From contig PBKU01000001.1 of the NCBI GenBank assembly GCA_002722175.1, forward strand, positions 1 through 64,000: 64,000 nt of DNA. Direction: 5' to 3'. The notes beneath the pieces are model-generated. The model was not told where the DNA came from. It worked only from the letters and a program-made list of their open reading frames with translations, and did no database searches. The position numbers and the translations under genes are program-made. This document shows, in pieces, positions 52,849-62,452 of the stretch; position 1 is the stretch's first letter, and every line of letters starts with the position of its first letter. This stretch comes from Magnetovibrio sp. (GTDB taxonomy: Bacteria; Pseudomonadota; Alphaproteobacteria; Rhodospirillales; Casp-alpha2).

Positions 52849-53405
52849 AACTTTGCCACACTTAATTTTTGAATTTGCGATCGTCGAAAATTTATCGCCT
52901 GTTTATACCCTAGTTTCCAATCATAAAACTATATTTGTTTTTCCATGAGGTGCGCGCTAATTTTAGAGCTTGAAAGCGACTCCCCCGTAGAGTCAACGAG
53001 TAAAGGTCCAGGTTAATGCGCGACGCCGTAGATTTTTATCAACTCATAATTTTTCTGTACCATCAGCACAAATTATTAGCTAGACTGCCGTAGTAGTATC
53101 TTTAGAAAACAAATTAGACAAAATTGGCTAACCGGATAATACACAAATGCCCAAAGATCAATTTATCGATAATGCAATAATTTCAATCTTCTCGCTATTT
53201 CTGCTAGCCGCAGCGTGTATTGCTCCGGTGACAGCAAAATATCACCGATCTTTTGTTTTACCAATATCTATCTGTGGAACAAATTACCTCTAGTTAATGT
53301 GGGCAAAATTCAAGAGTAGGCGTTCTTTATTTTTAATTTTGAAAAATATAGTCTTAACTTTTTGCAAGAGTTACTACTTTTCCCCCATAGGTAGAAAGGC
53401 ACGTA
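52849..53405. other. Intergenic region upstream of maeB
   Basis: About 560 bases. It holds a possible structured RNA (listed separately) and a weak 48-residue plus-strand frame (53147-53293) with an N-terminal hydrophobic stretch that looks like a signal peptide but has no ribosome site. AAGG lies nine bases before the maeB ATG. I see no clear promoter. Confidence 0.3.
52953..53022 (+). ncRNA. Possible structured RNA element
   Basis: The ends CGCGCTAA and TTAATGCGCG can pair (five plus three base pairs, two-base bulge) and enclose two further hairpins, GCTT/AAGC and GACTC/GAGTC. A run of five T follows about 11 bases later. This part is richer in G+C than its flanks and codes for nothing visible. 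It could be a small RNA or leader; the evidence is only structural. Confidence 0.25.
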
Positions 53406-55682
53406 ATGGATAAACAAAGCACTCTTGATGAACAGGCCCTTGAATATCATCGCTCACCAAGGCCCGGAAAGATAGCGACTACACCTACTAAACCACTATC
53501 TTCCCAGCGGGATTTGTCTCTGGCATATTCCCCAGGTGTAGCTGCCGCATGCATGGAAATTGTCAATGATTCTAGGCAAGTGTTCTCACTTACTAACAAA
53601 GGAAATCTGGTTGGAGTAATAACAAATGGAACGGCGGTTCTTGGACTTGGCTCAATAGGCAGCTTGGCTTCAAAGCCTGTCATGGAAGGGAAAGCTGTTT
53701 TATTCAAGAAATTTGCAGGTATCGACTGCTATGATATCGAACTGAAAGAGACTGATATTAATAAGCTTGCAGATATCATTGCATCTCTGGAGCCTACCTT
53801 TGGGGCCATAAACCTAGAAGACATCAAGGCGCCCGAGTGCTTTATACTAGAGGAAAAACTGCGGAAACGCATGAATATTCCAGTTTTTCATGATGATCAA
53901 CATGGAACTGCAATAGTGGCATGCGCAGCAATTCTAAATGGCCTTCGATTGCTGGAAAAAGACTTGAAAAAAATCAAACTAGTGTCGACAGGTGGAGGGG
54001 CTGCTGGAATTGCCTGCCTGGAGCTATTGGTTACTATGGGCGCCGAGCGGAAAAATATCTGGTTAGTAGACGAAACCGGAGTGGTCTATAAAGACCGAAA
54101 AGAAGAGATGAATAGTCACAAACTGAAATTTGCACAACAAACAAAGCTGCGTACCCTAAAGGAAGCAATAAATAATGCTGACGTATTTTTAGGGCTATCT
54201 GCGGGTAATATTTTGACGTTGGAAATGGTCGCATCCATGACGGCCACCCCTCTCATATTGGCACTCGCAAATCCTGAACCAGAGATTGACCCTAATATTG
54301 TTAGAGCGGCTAACCCAAATGCTGTCATTGCAACTGGTCGGTCAGACTACCCCAACCAAGTCAACAATGTACTTTGTTTCCCATTTATTTTCAGAGGGGC
54401 ACTCGATAGCGGTGCTACTACAATAAACAAGGAAATGAAGTTAGCGGCTGTACATGCCATTGCGGATCTGACAATGGCTGAAAGCGTGGAGAGAGTTGAC
54501 ATGGTCTATGCCGGTGAAGCTCTCACTTTTGGCCCAAATTATCTCATCCCAAAACCCTTTGACCCAAGGCTGGCTGTAAAAATTCCCATAGCTGTTGCTA
54601 AAGCGGCAATGGAATCTGGGGTGGCTGCAAGACCCATCGATGATCTTGCAGGCTATGCGGAAAAGCTAGAGGGTTTTATTTTTCGTTCCGGGCTTATAAT
54701 GAAACCAATTTTCGAACGCGCCCGGCAAAATCCTAAACGACTAGTTTTTGCCGAAGGTGAAGATCCGAGAGTATTACGTGCTGTACAAGCTCTTATTGAC
54801 GAGCAACTAGCTCAACCCATTCTAATAGGGCGTCCCGAGGTTGTAGAAAAACGTATAAAAAATCTAGGACTTAGAATTGCCCTTGGAAGCGATATCCAAA
54901 TTACAAATCCGGAGAGCGACCCCAGGTTTGAAAAATACTGGAGGTCGTATCACTCAATAATGGAAAGAAAAGGTATTTCTGCTGATGCAGCAAAAACAAC
55001 TGTACGAACAAATACAACCGTGATTGCTGCACTAATGCTAGTGCATAACGAGGCTGATACCCTTATTTGCGGCACATTTGGCCACCATAACAGGCACCTT
55101 AAACATATTCTTCACATTGTAGGCAAGGCAGATGGTGTTAAAGATGTATCTGCTCTCTCAGTAATAATTTTAAACAAAGGGACATTTTTCTTAACCGACA
55201 CTCATGTGACACCAGAACCAACTGTCGATGAGCTTGTTGAAATGACAGTTCTCGCTGCAAAAATTATGCGTCGGTTTGGGGAAACGCCCAGAGTGGCTTT
55301 GCTGTCTCATTCAAATTTTGGAAGCATGACAACAAGAACATCTAAAAAAATGCGTGATGCAGTCTGTGCATTAAAAGAACGGTTTCCAGACCTCATAGTG
55401 GAGGGCGAAATGAAGCCCGACATTGCTATAGATGAAACTCTCCGTGAAAAAGTTTTTCCAAACTCTGTCTTAAGCGGAACTGCAAATCTCCTAGTTTTTC
55501 CGAATTTAGAAGCATCTAACATAGGCCTAAATTTGTTGAAATCCTTTGGGGAAGGTCTAGCTATAGGCCCTATACTTCTTGGAGTTGCAAAGCCAGCTCA
55601 TATTTTAACACCTTCTGTTACAGCTCGGGGCATTTTTAATATGAGCGCTCTTGCAGTCGTTGATGCTCAAATGCGGAAATAA
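53406..55682 (+). CDS. maeB: NADP-dependent malic enzyme with phosphotransacetylase-like domain
   Basis: This is a 758-residue MaeB-type hybrid. The N-terminal malic enzyme part (residues 1-430) has [17 protein letters not shown], the [13 protein letters not shown] region, [11 protein letters not shown] and the NAD(P) fold [15 protein letters not shown]. The C-terminal part (about 440-758) is a phosphotransacetylase-like domain ([15 protein letters not shown]), regulatory in known MaeB proteins, where it binds acetyl-CoA. It decarboxylates malate to pyruvate in the cytosol. Confidence 0.95.
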   Translation: MDKQSTLDEQALEYHRSPRPGKIATTPTKPLSSQRDLSLAYSPGVAAACMEIVNDSRQVFSLTNKGNLVGVITNGTAVLGLGSIGSLASKPVMEGKAVLFKKFAGIDCYDIELKETDINKLADIIASLEPTFGAINLEDIKAPECFILEEKLRKRMNIPVFHDDQHGTAIVACAAILNGLRLLEKDLKKIKLVSTGGGAAGIACLELLVTMGAERKNIWLVDETGVVYKDRKEEMNSHKLKFAQQTKLRTLKEAINNADVFLGLSAGNILTLEMVASMTATPLILALANPEPEIDPNIVRAANPNAVIATGRSDYPNQVNNVLCFPFIFRGALDSGATTINKEMKLAAVHAIADLTMAESVERVDMVYAGEALTFGPNYLIPKPFDPRLAVKIPIAVAKAAMESGVAARPIDDLAGYAEKLEGFIFRSGLIMKPIFERARQNPKRLVFAEGEDPRVLRAVQALIDEQLAQPILIGRPEVVEKRIKNLGLRIALGSDIQITNPESDPRFEKYWRSYHSIMERKGISADAAKTTVRTNTTVIAALMLVHNEADTLICGTFGHHNRHLKHILHIVGKADGVKDVSALSVIILNKGTFFLTDTHVTPEPTVDELVEMTVLAAKIMRRFGETPRVALLSHSNFGSMTTRTSKKMRDAVCALKERFPDLIVEGEMKPDIAIDETLREKVFPNSVLSGTANLLVFPNLEASNIGLNLLKSFGEGLAIGPILLGVAKPAHILTPSVTARGIFNMSALAVVDAQMRK

Positions 55683-55801
55683 GTCTATTACGCAAAATTT
55701 CATCACAACTTTAGCTGCCAATTACTTTTGTTGTAGCAAAGGTATGCAGCCAAAACTTCCTTCTGCAGTTCTACTCCCTCGGCAAATTTTGCCGTAGTCC
55801 C

Positions 55802-55975
55802 TCAATCTAACTCGATTTCAGCCGCATCGAGATCAAGATCATCGGCAAGCAATGACAAAAGTCGAAAACCTGCATCCTCATTTTCGAGGACTGGATGGTC
55901 CAAGCCGGGTATATCAGAAAACTCATTAGTTAAAGGATCATAGGGCTCGACAAATGCTTGAATATTCTTTTCCAT
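55802..55975 (-). CDS. Small acidic protein beside the type I secretion locus
   Basis: A 57-residue frame starts at ATG 55975, seven bases after a strong CAGGGAG site. It is strongly acidic at the C-terminus (LLADDLDLDAAEIELD) and contains PYDPLTNEFSDIPGLDHPVL. No signal peptide, membrane segment or known domain is visible. It diverges from the TolC gene about 200 bases away. I do not recognise it; as an orphan beside a secretion locus it may be a regulator, chaperone or cargo. Confidence 0.55.
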   Translation of the reverse strand: MEKNIQAFVEPYDPLTNEFSDIPGLDHPVLENEDAGFRLLSLLADDLDLDAAEIELD

Positions 55976-56181
55976 GACATAACTCCCTGTAAAGCTAAGT
56001 ATTACAAGATGAGCAAATATCGTGCCAGTTACTATCAACAAGCAGACCTAAGGGCTCAAAATACTGTACTTAGGTCATAAAATATAAAAAAATATCCGCA
56101 CCTACCTTTGGATCCTTTTTCTCCTGAATAATCCTCTTTGATTATAGAAATTGTTTGTGGTAATCAATATAATGGCATCTT

Positions 56182-57537
56182 ATGATTTTCGGCACCTATA
56201 TGTGGTATACATATAAGAAACACCCTCGAACGAATTGGTTTCTTTTCACAATAAAAATATTCCTTTTCGTTTTAACTATTACCGTGGCTTGGTTCTCACA
56301 TCCAACGTCAGCCGATACACTTTTCGAAAAAATAAACACCCTCCTAAAAACGCATAAAAGAATCACGGCAGCTGAGGCCGATCTTCTAGGAGCACAAGAA
56401 AGAGCAAAGGTAGCATTTGGAGACTGGTTTCCAAAGGTTGATCTTACTGCTAACTACGGTTACGAACACCAGCAAAAAGGCCAGGGCTCCGATGACACCT
56501 CCATGCCACCAAGAAATGTGGAATTGTCTCTTAACCAATTATTGTGGGATTTTGGTTCCACAAATGCGTCTATCCAAAGAGCGCGCCTTGAAGTTCAGCA
56601 ATCGAAGCTAGCTCTGCGTTCTGCACAGCAGTCTGTTCTTCTTGAAGCGATAGTAGGCTATATGGAAGTCCTCCGCCAATCTAGAATTTTAGAGTTTGCA
56701 AAAGGATCCGTAGCAAATATCAAACACCAGGCCAATCTGGAGACCTCAAAAGTGCTGCGCGGGTCTGGTATTGCCACCGATGTATTGCAAGCAAAGACCC
56801 AGCTTGCAGGAGCAGAAGCAATGAGCGTACAAGCAGAGGGTGCTCTTCAAAATAGCAAAAACCGTTACAATGCAATTTTCGGTCAATTTCCTCAGACTCC
56901 GAGAAAGCTGAAAAGACCTCGTATCCCAACAGCATTTTTGCCATCTACACTCGAGGAAGCGATTGAGATTGGATTTAAGGAAAACCCTCAACTAATGGCT
57001 TCAGCAGTTAGTTCAAGAATTGCACAGATTGATTTAAAAAAGACAAAAGCGGATGGATTTGGCCCAAAGATTAACGCATCTCTGGATAAAAAGTGGAAAC
57101 AGGATGATGGTGGCACTATTGGAGGCAAACAAGAAACTTTAGCCAAAGTTGAATTAACCTATTCGTTTGATGTCTGGCTCACGAACGTTAATACTATTCG
57201 TGCAGCCCAACAGACATTATCGGCTTCGAAAATTCGCTACGATGATACACAAACCTTGATTGAGGAGCAGGTCAGAAATGCTTGGGAAAATCTACGGACA
57301 TCAAGATTAAATGCTGAGAGACTTCAAAATCAGGCAAATATCGCGGCTGAATTTCTTGCGCTTGCTAGAAAAGAACGTCAGCTCGGGAATCGTTCTCTTA
57401 TTGATGTCTTAGCAGGTGAAACAGCGCTTATAAGCGCTCAAAGCGATGCTGCGTCAGCAGAAACCGACATAACGCTAGCAACGTTCCGGTTGCTAAGCAC
57501 TTTAGGGCGCCTTAATGTGGACTCTTTTAAGAGGTAG
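56182..57537 (+). CDS. TolC family outer membrane channel
   Basis: The 451-residue protein has an N-terminal signal segment (about residues 20-45, ending PTSADT) and two repeats of the long alpha-helical OEP fold. The Gln/Ala-rich coiled stretches around 55-225 and 265-440 and the beta segments VDLTANYGYE and VELTYSFDVWL are typical. It should give type I secretion its outer membrane exit. It is first in the TolC, RTX protein, ABC protein, fusion protein order, with the RTX gene 88 bases downstream. Confidence 0.9.
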   Translation: MIFGTYMWYTYKKHPRTNWFLFTIKIFLFVLTITVAWFSHPTSADTLFEKINTLLKTHKRITAAEADLLGAQERAKVAFGDWFPKVDLTANYGYEHQQKGQGSDDTSMPPRNVELSLNQLLWDFGSTNASIQRARLEVQQSKLALRSAQQSVLLEAIVGYMEVLRQSRILEFAKGSVANIKHQANLETSKVLRGSGIATDVLQAKTQLAGAEAMSVQAEGALQNSKNRYNAIFGQFPQTPRKLKRPRIPTAFLPSTLEEAIEIGFKENPQLMASAVSSRIAQIDLKKTKADGFGPKINASLDKKWKQDDGGTIGGKQETLAKVELTYSFDVWLTNVNTIRAAQQTLSASKIRYDDTQTLIEEQVRNAWENLRTSRLNAERLQNQANIAAEFLALARKERQLGNRSLIDVLAGETALISAQSDAASAETDITLATFRLLSTLGRLNVDSFKR

Positions 57538-57624
57538 TATATGTTTGCCCTAAAAATAATCATCAAAGTTCACTGTTTTCAATTACAAGCTATTACTAAA
57601 AGTAAATTATGAGGACAAATATTA

Positions 57625-60600
57625 ATGAAAGGGCAGACACTTCGTTTTGGTCCCAACGCAAAAACGAACTATTTCGTCCGTGATCAAATTCAGTTAGCTC
57701 AATCAAATAGTGAACCAATCGGCCAAATTGACTCCGTGGAAAATACCGCATTTATTACACGTGTTGATGGCACAAAAATGGAAGCTGAATCAGGCCTGCC
57801 AATTTTCCTAGGCGATATTATAGAAACTACCCCTAATGGTTCCATTGGAATGGTTTTTGCTGACGATAGCACGTTTGCATTAGCGGATAGTGGAAAAATG
57901 ACAATCGATGAACTTGTATTTGACCCATCGTCTCAAACAGGGAAATCTGTTTTTGATGTTGCAGCCGGCGTATTCACGTTTGTTTCAGGGCAGATTTCTA
58001 AAGGTGGTGTAGAAGATATGACAATCACAACACCTGTCGCAACAATTGGCATTCGTGGCACTTCTGGTGGCGGTAAAATTACGAACCCACAGCTGACAGA
58101 CTCTGAATCAGACAGTCCACCATCTGGTATATTTTCTAATTTCAATGACCCAACAACAGGGCAGCCGGGGGAATTTACGATCTCCACTGCAACCGGTTCC
58201 CAGACACTTAATTCTACCAATGCCACAAGTCGAGTACCCAGTCCATTTGTCCCACCTTCAGTCCCAGTGCAATTGCCAGAAGCAGCAATAAAGGCCTTTT
58301 TTAAGGCCGCACAGGTGGCAATGCCAAAATCGCCAGGAGAGACAAAAAGTCAAGACGAAGGGAAAGAAACGACCACTGAAGCGGGTTCGGAGGCAGAAGC
58401 TGAATCACAGGAAGCCTCTGCCGAACAAGGAGCTGGAGCAGAGGAAAACGCAGACCCTGTTGAAAATACACTCCCGACGGGTGAACCTGATGAACTGCAA
58501 GTCCAAGAAACTTTAACCGAGGGCGAACAATTAGCAATCGACGAAACAGAAATACAGAATACGAAATTGGGGGAAGAACAAGGTTTGGTGGAAGGAGAAC
58601 TTTCTCCTGAAGCGAGAGGGGTTGGAGCCGAAGGGCAGTTGGCCAACACTGGAGAAATGAGTGCACTTTCAACACAAGAGGTTGCTTTTGAGCAAAATAT
58701 GACTGCCGATGTGGCAGCTGCTGATGCCTTTTCTCAAGTCCTAGCTGAGGGTGGGAGTCTAGACTCGGCTTTTGAAGCTGCTACCATAGTTGCAGGAGAA
58801 GCAGCTACACGGTTTGGCATGGATGCTGGAAAAATGGATATGTTTTCACCAGCTACTATCGTCAATGATATCATTTCTTCATCTCTAGACGACGCGATGG
58901 GTGGACTCGGTAACTTTGGACCTTCATCTCCAATAAGTGCAGGCCAGGGCAATTCGTCAGCTTATAGTGGAGAAATGGAAAGGGCTCAGGAATTCATTGA
59001 AGATATTATTCACGAATCGGTTGAAACTTTTGCGGAAGAAGCTGCGGCGGCTATGGGTGATATTGTTGTTGGGTTTATGGAATCAGGACTCATTGATGTG
59101 GCTGCAGCCGGACAAATGATGAGTGGTTTTAGTATGGCCGGTGAAAATCCATATGATACAAATTCAGAAAGCCTAGGCGAAGATATGGGCGCAGAGCCCA
59201 TGGCAATGGGGCCTTTAGGGATAGATCCATTTTTGGCAGGACCAATTGGAATGACTTCCCTGGAAATGGGTTCAATCGGTCTCTTTGGCATGAACGAATA
59301 TTTTGCAGGTGATCTCTTTGAAAATGAAATAAGCCTTATGGACGACGAAGAAGTCGACGATTTTTTTACAGACTCTACTAACGCCTTAGCATCTTATACC
59401 CTTTCAGTAAGCGGGTCTGTAAACTTAACATTACTCGCTAATTATGATTATCTGATAACAGGTTCAGATGATAATGATACGATGACCCTATCAGGAGAAG
59501 TGACAAACGGCGATATTTTCAATGGCGGAAATGGAATTGATACCATTATCCTTCAGAATGGCACAAATATTCTAGACGATTTTAGTGGTATTGAAACCAT
59601 TAATCTTGATGATGGCAATCTGACGAACACGTTATCAATTCAACAGGCCCTTACCGGACAAACCATCAATGGCTCAACTGGCGATGACAATATATCAATA
59701 GGGGACTTAAGTTCATCAGATACTATTGCCGGTGGAGGTGGAACTGACAAATTAAGCATAACTGATATCGGATCGACTACTATCGCTGATGCTGATTTTA
59801 CTAATATTTCTGGTTTTGAAAGCCTAGATCTTGCAAGTGAATCTGCCTACAATTTAACATTTGCCGGTAACGCAAAAACTGCATTTGGCAGCTCGCTGCT
59901 AACCTTGACTGGTAGTGGAGTATATGACAGCAACGTTACCATCAGCGCATCTACCTTTTCTGCGAACTTATCTGCCGACCTAAGTGATACCGAGGGCGTA
60001 GTGAAAATAACTTCAGGAAGTGGCGCAGATACACTAACTGGGGGCAGCGGGGCAGATACGCTTACTGGAAAAGCCGGCATCGATATTCTAACGGGCGGCG
60101 CAGGAGATGATATCCTGTCAGGAAATGCCCAGGTTGATACACTTTCAGGTGGTCCTGGAAATGATACTTTTTGGGGTGGGCTAGCGGACGACGTCATAAC
60201 CGGCGGGGCAGGAACCGACACCTACCAATTCAGGCCTATTGCGTCCGGAGGCTCCAATACAAACGGTGTTGACACCCTCGTTTATGAAAGTTCATCAAAT
60301 TTTTCAAGTGATATCTTTGATTTCAAAACATCTGGAATGGCTGGTTTTGGCTCCAGTGAAGAAACTATCCTTAGGCAAGGAATCAACAGCCTAGAAAATC
60401 CTAATAATGAAGGAATACTCATTTTTACTGACAACGCTGCTGGAACTTCAGCTGAACTGGAAACATCCTTAAATGCTACAACCCTGGATACCTTATCGAC
60501 CCTCAATGACCGTGTTGTCGTTTGGGAAGTTAGCTCGACCGTAGTCGGTCTTGGCGTTGTTTCAAATTCTGATAGCGACGACAATGATGACCTTACCATC

Positions 60601-60693
60601 AACCAAGTAGCACAAATTACTGGTTTAGAAGATCAATCCGCTGTTGATGATTTCATCAACGGGCTCTCTGCACAAAATTTTGATATTATCTGA
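57625..60693 (+). CDS. FecR-domain RTX protein, probable type I secretion substrate
   Basis: This is a 1022-residue acidic protein. Residues 38-150 form a FecR-like beta domain (DGTKMEAESG, FADDSTFALADSG, TPVATIGIRGTSGG). A Glu/Ala-rich low-complexity region follows (235-350), then helical stretches and a Gly/Met-rich segment (MAMGPLGIDPFLAGPIGM near 530). A beta-roll part with calcium-binding RTX nonapeptides lies at 797-870, and a C-terminal tail should hold the secretion signal. There is no Sec signal peptide. Genes for its ABC protein and fusion protein follow at once. A FecR-like N-terminus may work like a retention module of adhesins; that is inference. Confidence 0.88.
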   Translation: MKGQTLRFGPNAKTNYFVRDQIQLAQSNSEPIGQIDSVENTAFITRVDGTKMEAESGLPIFLGDIIETTPNGSIGMVFADDSTFALADSGKMTIDELVFDPSSQTGKSVFDVAAGVFTFVSGQISKGGVEDMTITTPVATIGIRGTSGGGKITNPQLTDSESDSPPSGIFSNFNDPTTGQPGEFTISTATGSQTLNSTNATSRVPSPFVPPSVPVQLPEAAIKAFFKAAQVAMPKSPGETKSQDEGKETTTEAGSEAEAESQEASAEQGAGAEENADPVENTLPTGEPDELQVQETLTEGEQLAIDETEIQNTKLGEEQGLVEGELSPEARGVGAEGQLANTGEMSALSTQEVAFEQNMTADVAAADAFSQVLAEGGSLDSAFEAATIVAGEAATRFGMDAGKMDMFSPATIVNDIISSSLDDAMGGLGNFGPSSPISAGQGNSSAYSGEMERAQEFIEDIIHESVETFAEEAAAAMGDIVVGFMESGLIDVAAAGQMMSGFSMAGENPYDTNSESLGEDMGAEPMAMGPLGIDPFLAGPIGMTSLEMGSIGLFGMNEYFAGDLFENEISLMDDEEVDDFFTDSTNALASYTLSVSGSVNLTLLANYDYLITGSDDNDTMTLSGEVTNGDIFNGGNGIDTIILQNGTNILDDFSGIETINLDDGNLTNTLSIQQALTGQTINGSTGDDNISIGDLSSSDTIAGGGGTDKLSITDIGSTTIADADFTNISGFESLDLASESAYNLTFAGNAKTAFGSSLLTLTGSGVYDSNVTISASTFSANLSADLSDTEGVVKITSGSGADTLTGGSGADTLTGKAGIDILTGGAGDDILSGNAQVDTLSGGPGNDTFWGGLADDVITGGAGTDTYQFRPIASGGSNTNGVDTLVYESSSNFSSDIFDFKTSGMAGFGSSEETILRQGINSLENPNNEGILIFTDNAAGTSAELETSLNATTLDTLSTLNDRVVVWEVSSTVVGLGVVSNSDSDDNDDLTINQVAQITGLEDQSAVDDFINGLSAQNFDII
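60016..60231 (+). repeat. Tandem RTX nonapeptide coding repeats
   Basis: About seven consecutive 27-base units encode variants of GG-x-G-x-D-x-L-x, for example GSGADTLTG, GGAGDDILS and GGPGNDTFW. They form the calcium-binding beta-roll of the secreted protein. Unit sequences have diverged at the DNA level, which argues against a recent expansion. Confidence 0.88.
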
Positions 60694-60769
60694 TTGAGTC
60701 ATTATATGGATTCTGATTTTACAACGCACACTAGGCTTTCGGCATTTCTTAATAGCTGCGAGAGTTGAT

Positions 60770-62452
60770 ATGCCAGGATTATTAATCCGCCTGTTTCACA
60801 ATCCCTTCATCGCAGCTGAGATGATCATAGCGACTTTAATTGCTAATTTATTGGCACTGGCTGCACCGATTTTTGTTATGCAGGTACTCGGACGATACAT
60901 TATACATGGCGTTGACACTACACTCTGGACCCTCTCAACTGGAGCTATCATTGCTATTCTATTTGAATTTTCTTTCCGCCAAATTCGCGGGCACCTCGCC
61001 TCCCGCACAATTAGTCCAATTGATAAATCAGCTAGCATTAATCTTTTTAATAGTGCCTTAGTATCTCAAGCCCATATTTTCTCCCAGCTATCGAGTGAAG
61101 GGCGTCGCGCAGCCTTGACCAGCTCTGAAAAATCGCGTGCCGCCTATTCTGGGCCAAATTTATGTGCAATATTGGATGCACCGTTTGCCCTCATTTTTCT
61201 TGGCGCAATATTTGTTCTTCACGCTAAACTTGGAATAATCACTACAATATTTATCGTATCGCTGCTTTTTGCAAACTATGTAGCTATTCTTAGTTTCAGG
61301 GTGCCGCAACGAAAGGTCACGGCTGCAGCAATTGAGCGAGGTGAATTAGTATCCTCCGCATTAGTCGACGTTGACACTATTAGAACATTTAATGCGGGAA
61401 ACCACCTGCTTCAAATGTGGCAAACCATCTCTACTAGACTAGAGGGTCAGTACGACAAAATAACAAACCGCCAAAACATACTGCAAAACCTAACAATAGC
61501 CGTTCCAGCTGTAATGTCGGTGAGCCTAATTGGTATTGGAGCTACATTCGTGGTTGCTGGTCAGCTTGACGTAAATGTATTAATTGGAATTAATATTCTA
61601 GCAGCACGCGCATGTGGCCCCATTGCAAGACTTGGATCTCTCGTACAGATTTTTTCTAAAGCCCGGCAAACGGAAAATATTGCAGGTGATATTTTACGAC
61701 TTAAGAACGAGAGAAAAAAAGGAAGCGCTATTGACAAGCTAACCGGAAAAATTCAGTTCTGTGACATAGCACTTGCCTACCCCAGCAGCGTACAGCCGCT
61801 TTTTGAAAGCCTTGATCTCGAATTACTTCCGGGATCAGTATTGGCTGTAATTGGACCCAATGGTTCGGGAAAGACCAGTTTTGTGCGAATGTTGACTGGC
61901 TTATTACCACCGACCCGTGGACAGATTTTAATTGACGGTGTAAATTTGCATCAGTTAGTCCCGGAGTGGTGGCGGTCACAAGTTGCATACGTCCCCCAGG
62001 AGCCACGGTTTCTTCCTGGCACAATCCGACAAAATATTACTCTCCTATCAGGCGATCCACCGACCGAATCACTTAATGATGCAATCCGGTCGGCAGGACT
62101 CCGGGCCTTTATTGATCAAAGTAGCGATGGAATAGATGCCCCTATCAAAGCTGGAGGAAGTGAACTTTCACTAGGTATTCGCCGCCGATTAGCTCTAGCA
62201 CGGGCACTGCTAACCAACGGAAAAATCCTGATTGTTGATGAACCTACGGAGGGGATGGACTCAGACGGTGCAATGGCCGTCTACAATATTATGAATAAGT
62301 TTTCAAATCAAAATTCAACCGTAATTGCATGTTCACATGACCCAAATATCTTAAAGGGAGCAGACTGGGTCATTGATCTTAAGAAAAAACCAAGACCAAA
62401 GATGACCCGGTTAAAGCAATCGACGGTGGGACGGGAGTATGAACCAAAGTAA
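60770..62452 (+). CDS. Type I secretion ABC permease-ATPase (PrtD-like)
   Basis: This 560-residue fused permease-ATPase lacks a C39-like domain. Six membrane helices fill residues 15-290. Walker A is GPNGSGKTS near 365, Walker B LIVDEPTEGMD near 491, and the signature is degenerate (LSLGIRRRLALARAL). It powers export of the RTX protein encoded 76 bases upstream, together with the TolC and fusion proteins. GAGAG precedes the ATG. Its end overlaps the next gene by 14 bases. Confidence 0.92.
   Translation: MPGLLIRLFHNPFIAAEMIIATLIANLLALAAPIFVMQVLGRYIIHGVDTTLWTLSTGAIIAILFEFSFRQIRGHLASRTISPIDKSASINLFNSALVSQAHIFSQLSSEGRRAALTSSEKSRAAYSGPNLCAILDAPFALIFLGAIFVLHAKLGIITTIFIVSLLFANYVAILSFRVPQRKVTAAAIERGELVSSALVDVDTIRTFNAGNHLLQMWQTISTRLEGQYDKITNRQNILQNLTIAVPAVMSVSLIGIGATFVVAGQLDVNVLIGINILAARACGPIARLGSLVQIFSKARQTENIAGDILRLKNERKKGSAIDKLTGKIQFCDIALAYPSSVQPLFESLDLELLPGSVLAVIGPNGSGKTSFVRMLTGLLPPTRGQILIDGVNLHQLVPEWWRSQVAYVPQEPRFLPGTIRQNITLLSGDPPTESLNDAIRSAGLRAFIDQSSDGIDAPIKAGGSELSLGIRRRLALARALLTNGKILIVDEPTEGMDSDGAMAVYNIMNKFSNQNSTVIACSHDPNILKGADWVIDLKKKPRPKMTRLKQSTVGREYEPK

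Noticed and set aside
53147-53293. A 48-residue plus-strand frame with a signal-peptide-like start
   Set aside because: No Shine-Dalgarno site and no family; hydrophobic short frames are frequent by chance in A+T-rich DNA.
55780-55794. Palindrome CGGCAAA-T-TTTGCCG near the end of the small acidic gene
   Set aside because: It lacks a T run in the direction needed for a terminator, and no second copy was noticed that would make it an operator.
58301-58675. Antisense frames of 99-124 residues over the Glu/Ala-rich part of the RTX gene
   Set aside because: These are reflections of the biased composition of the coding strand.
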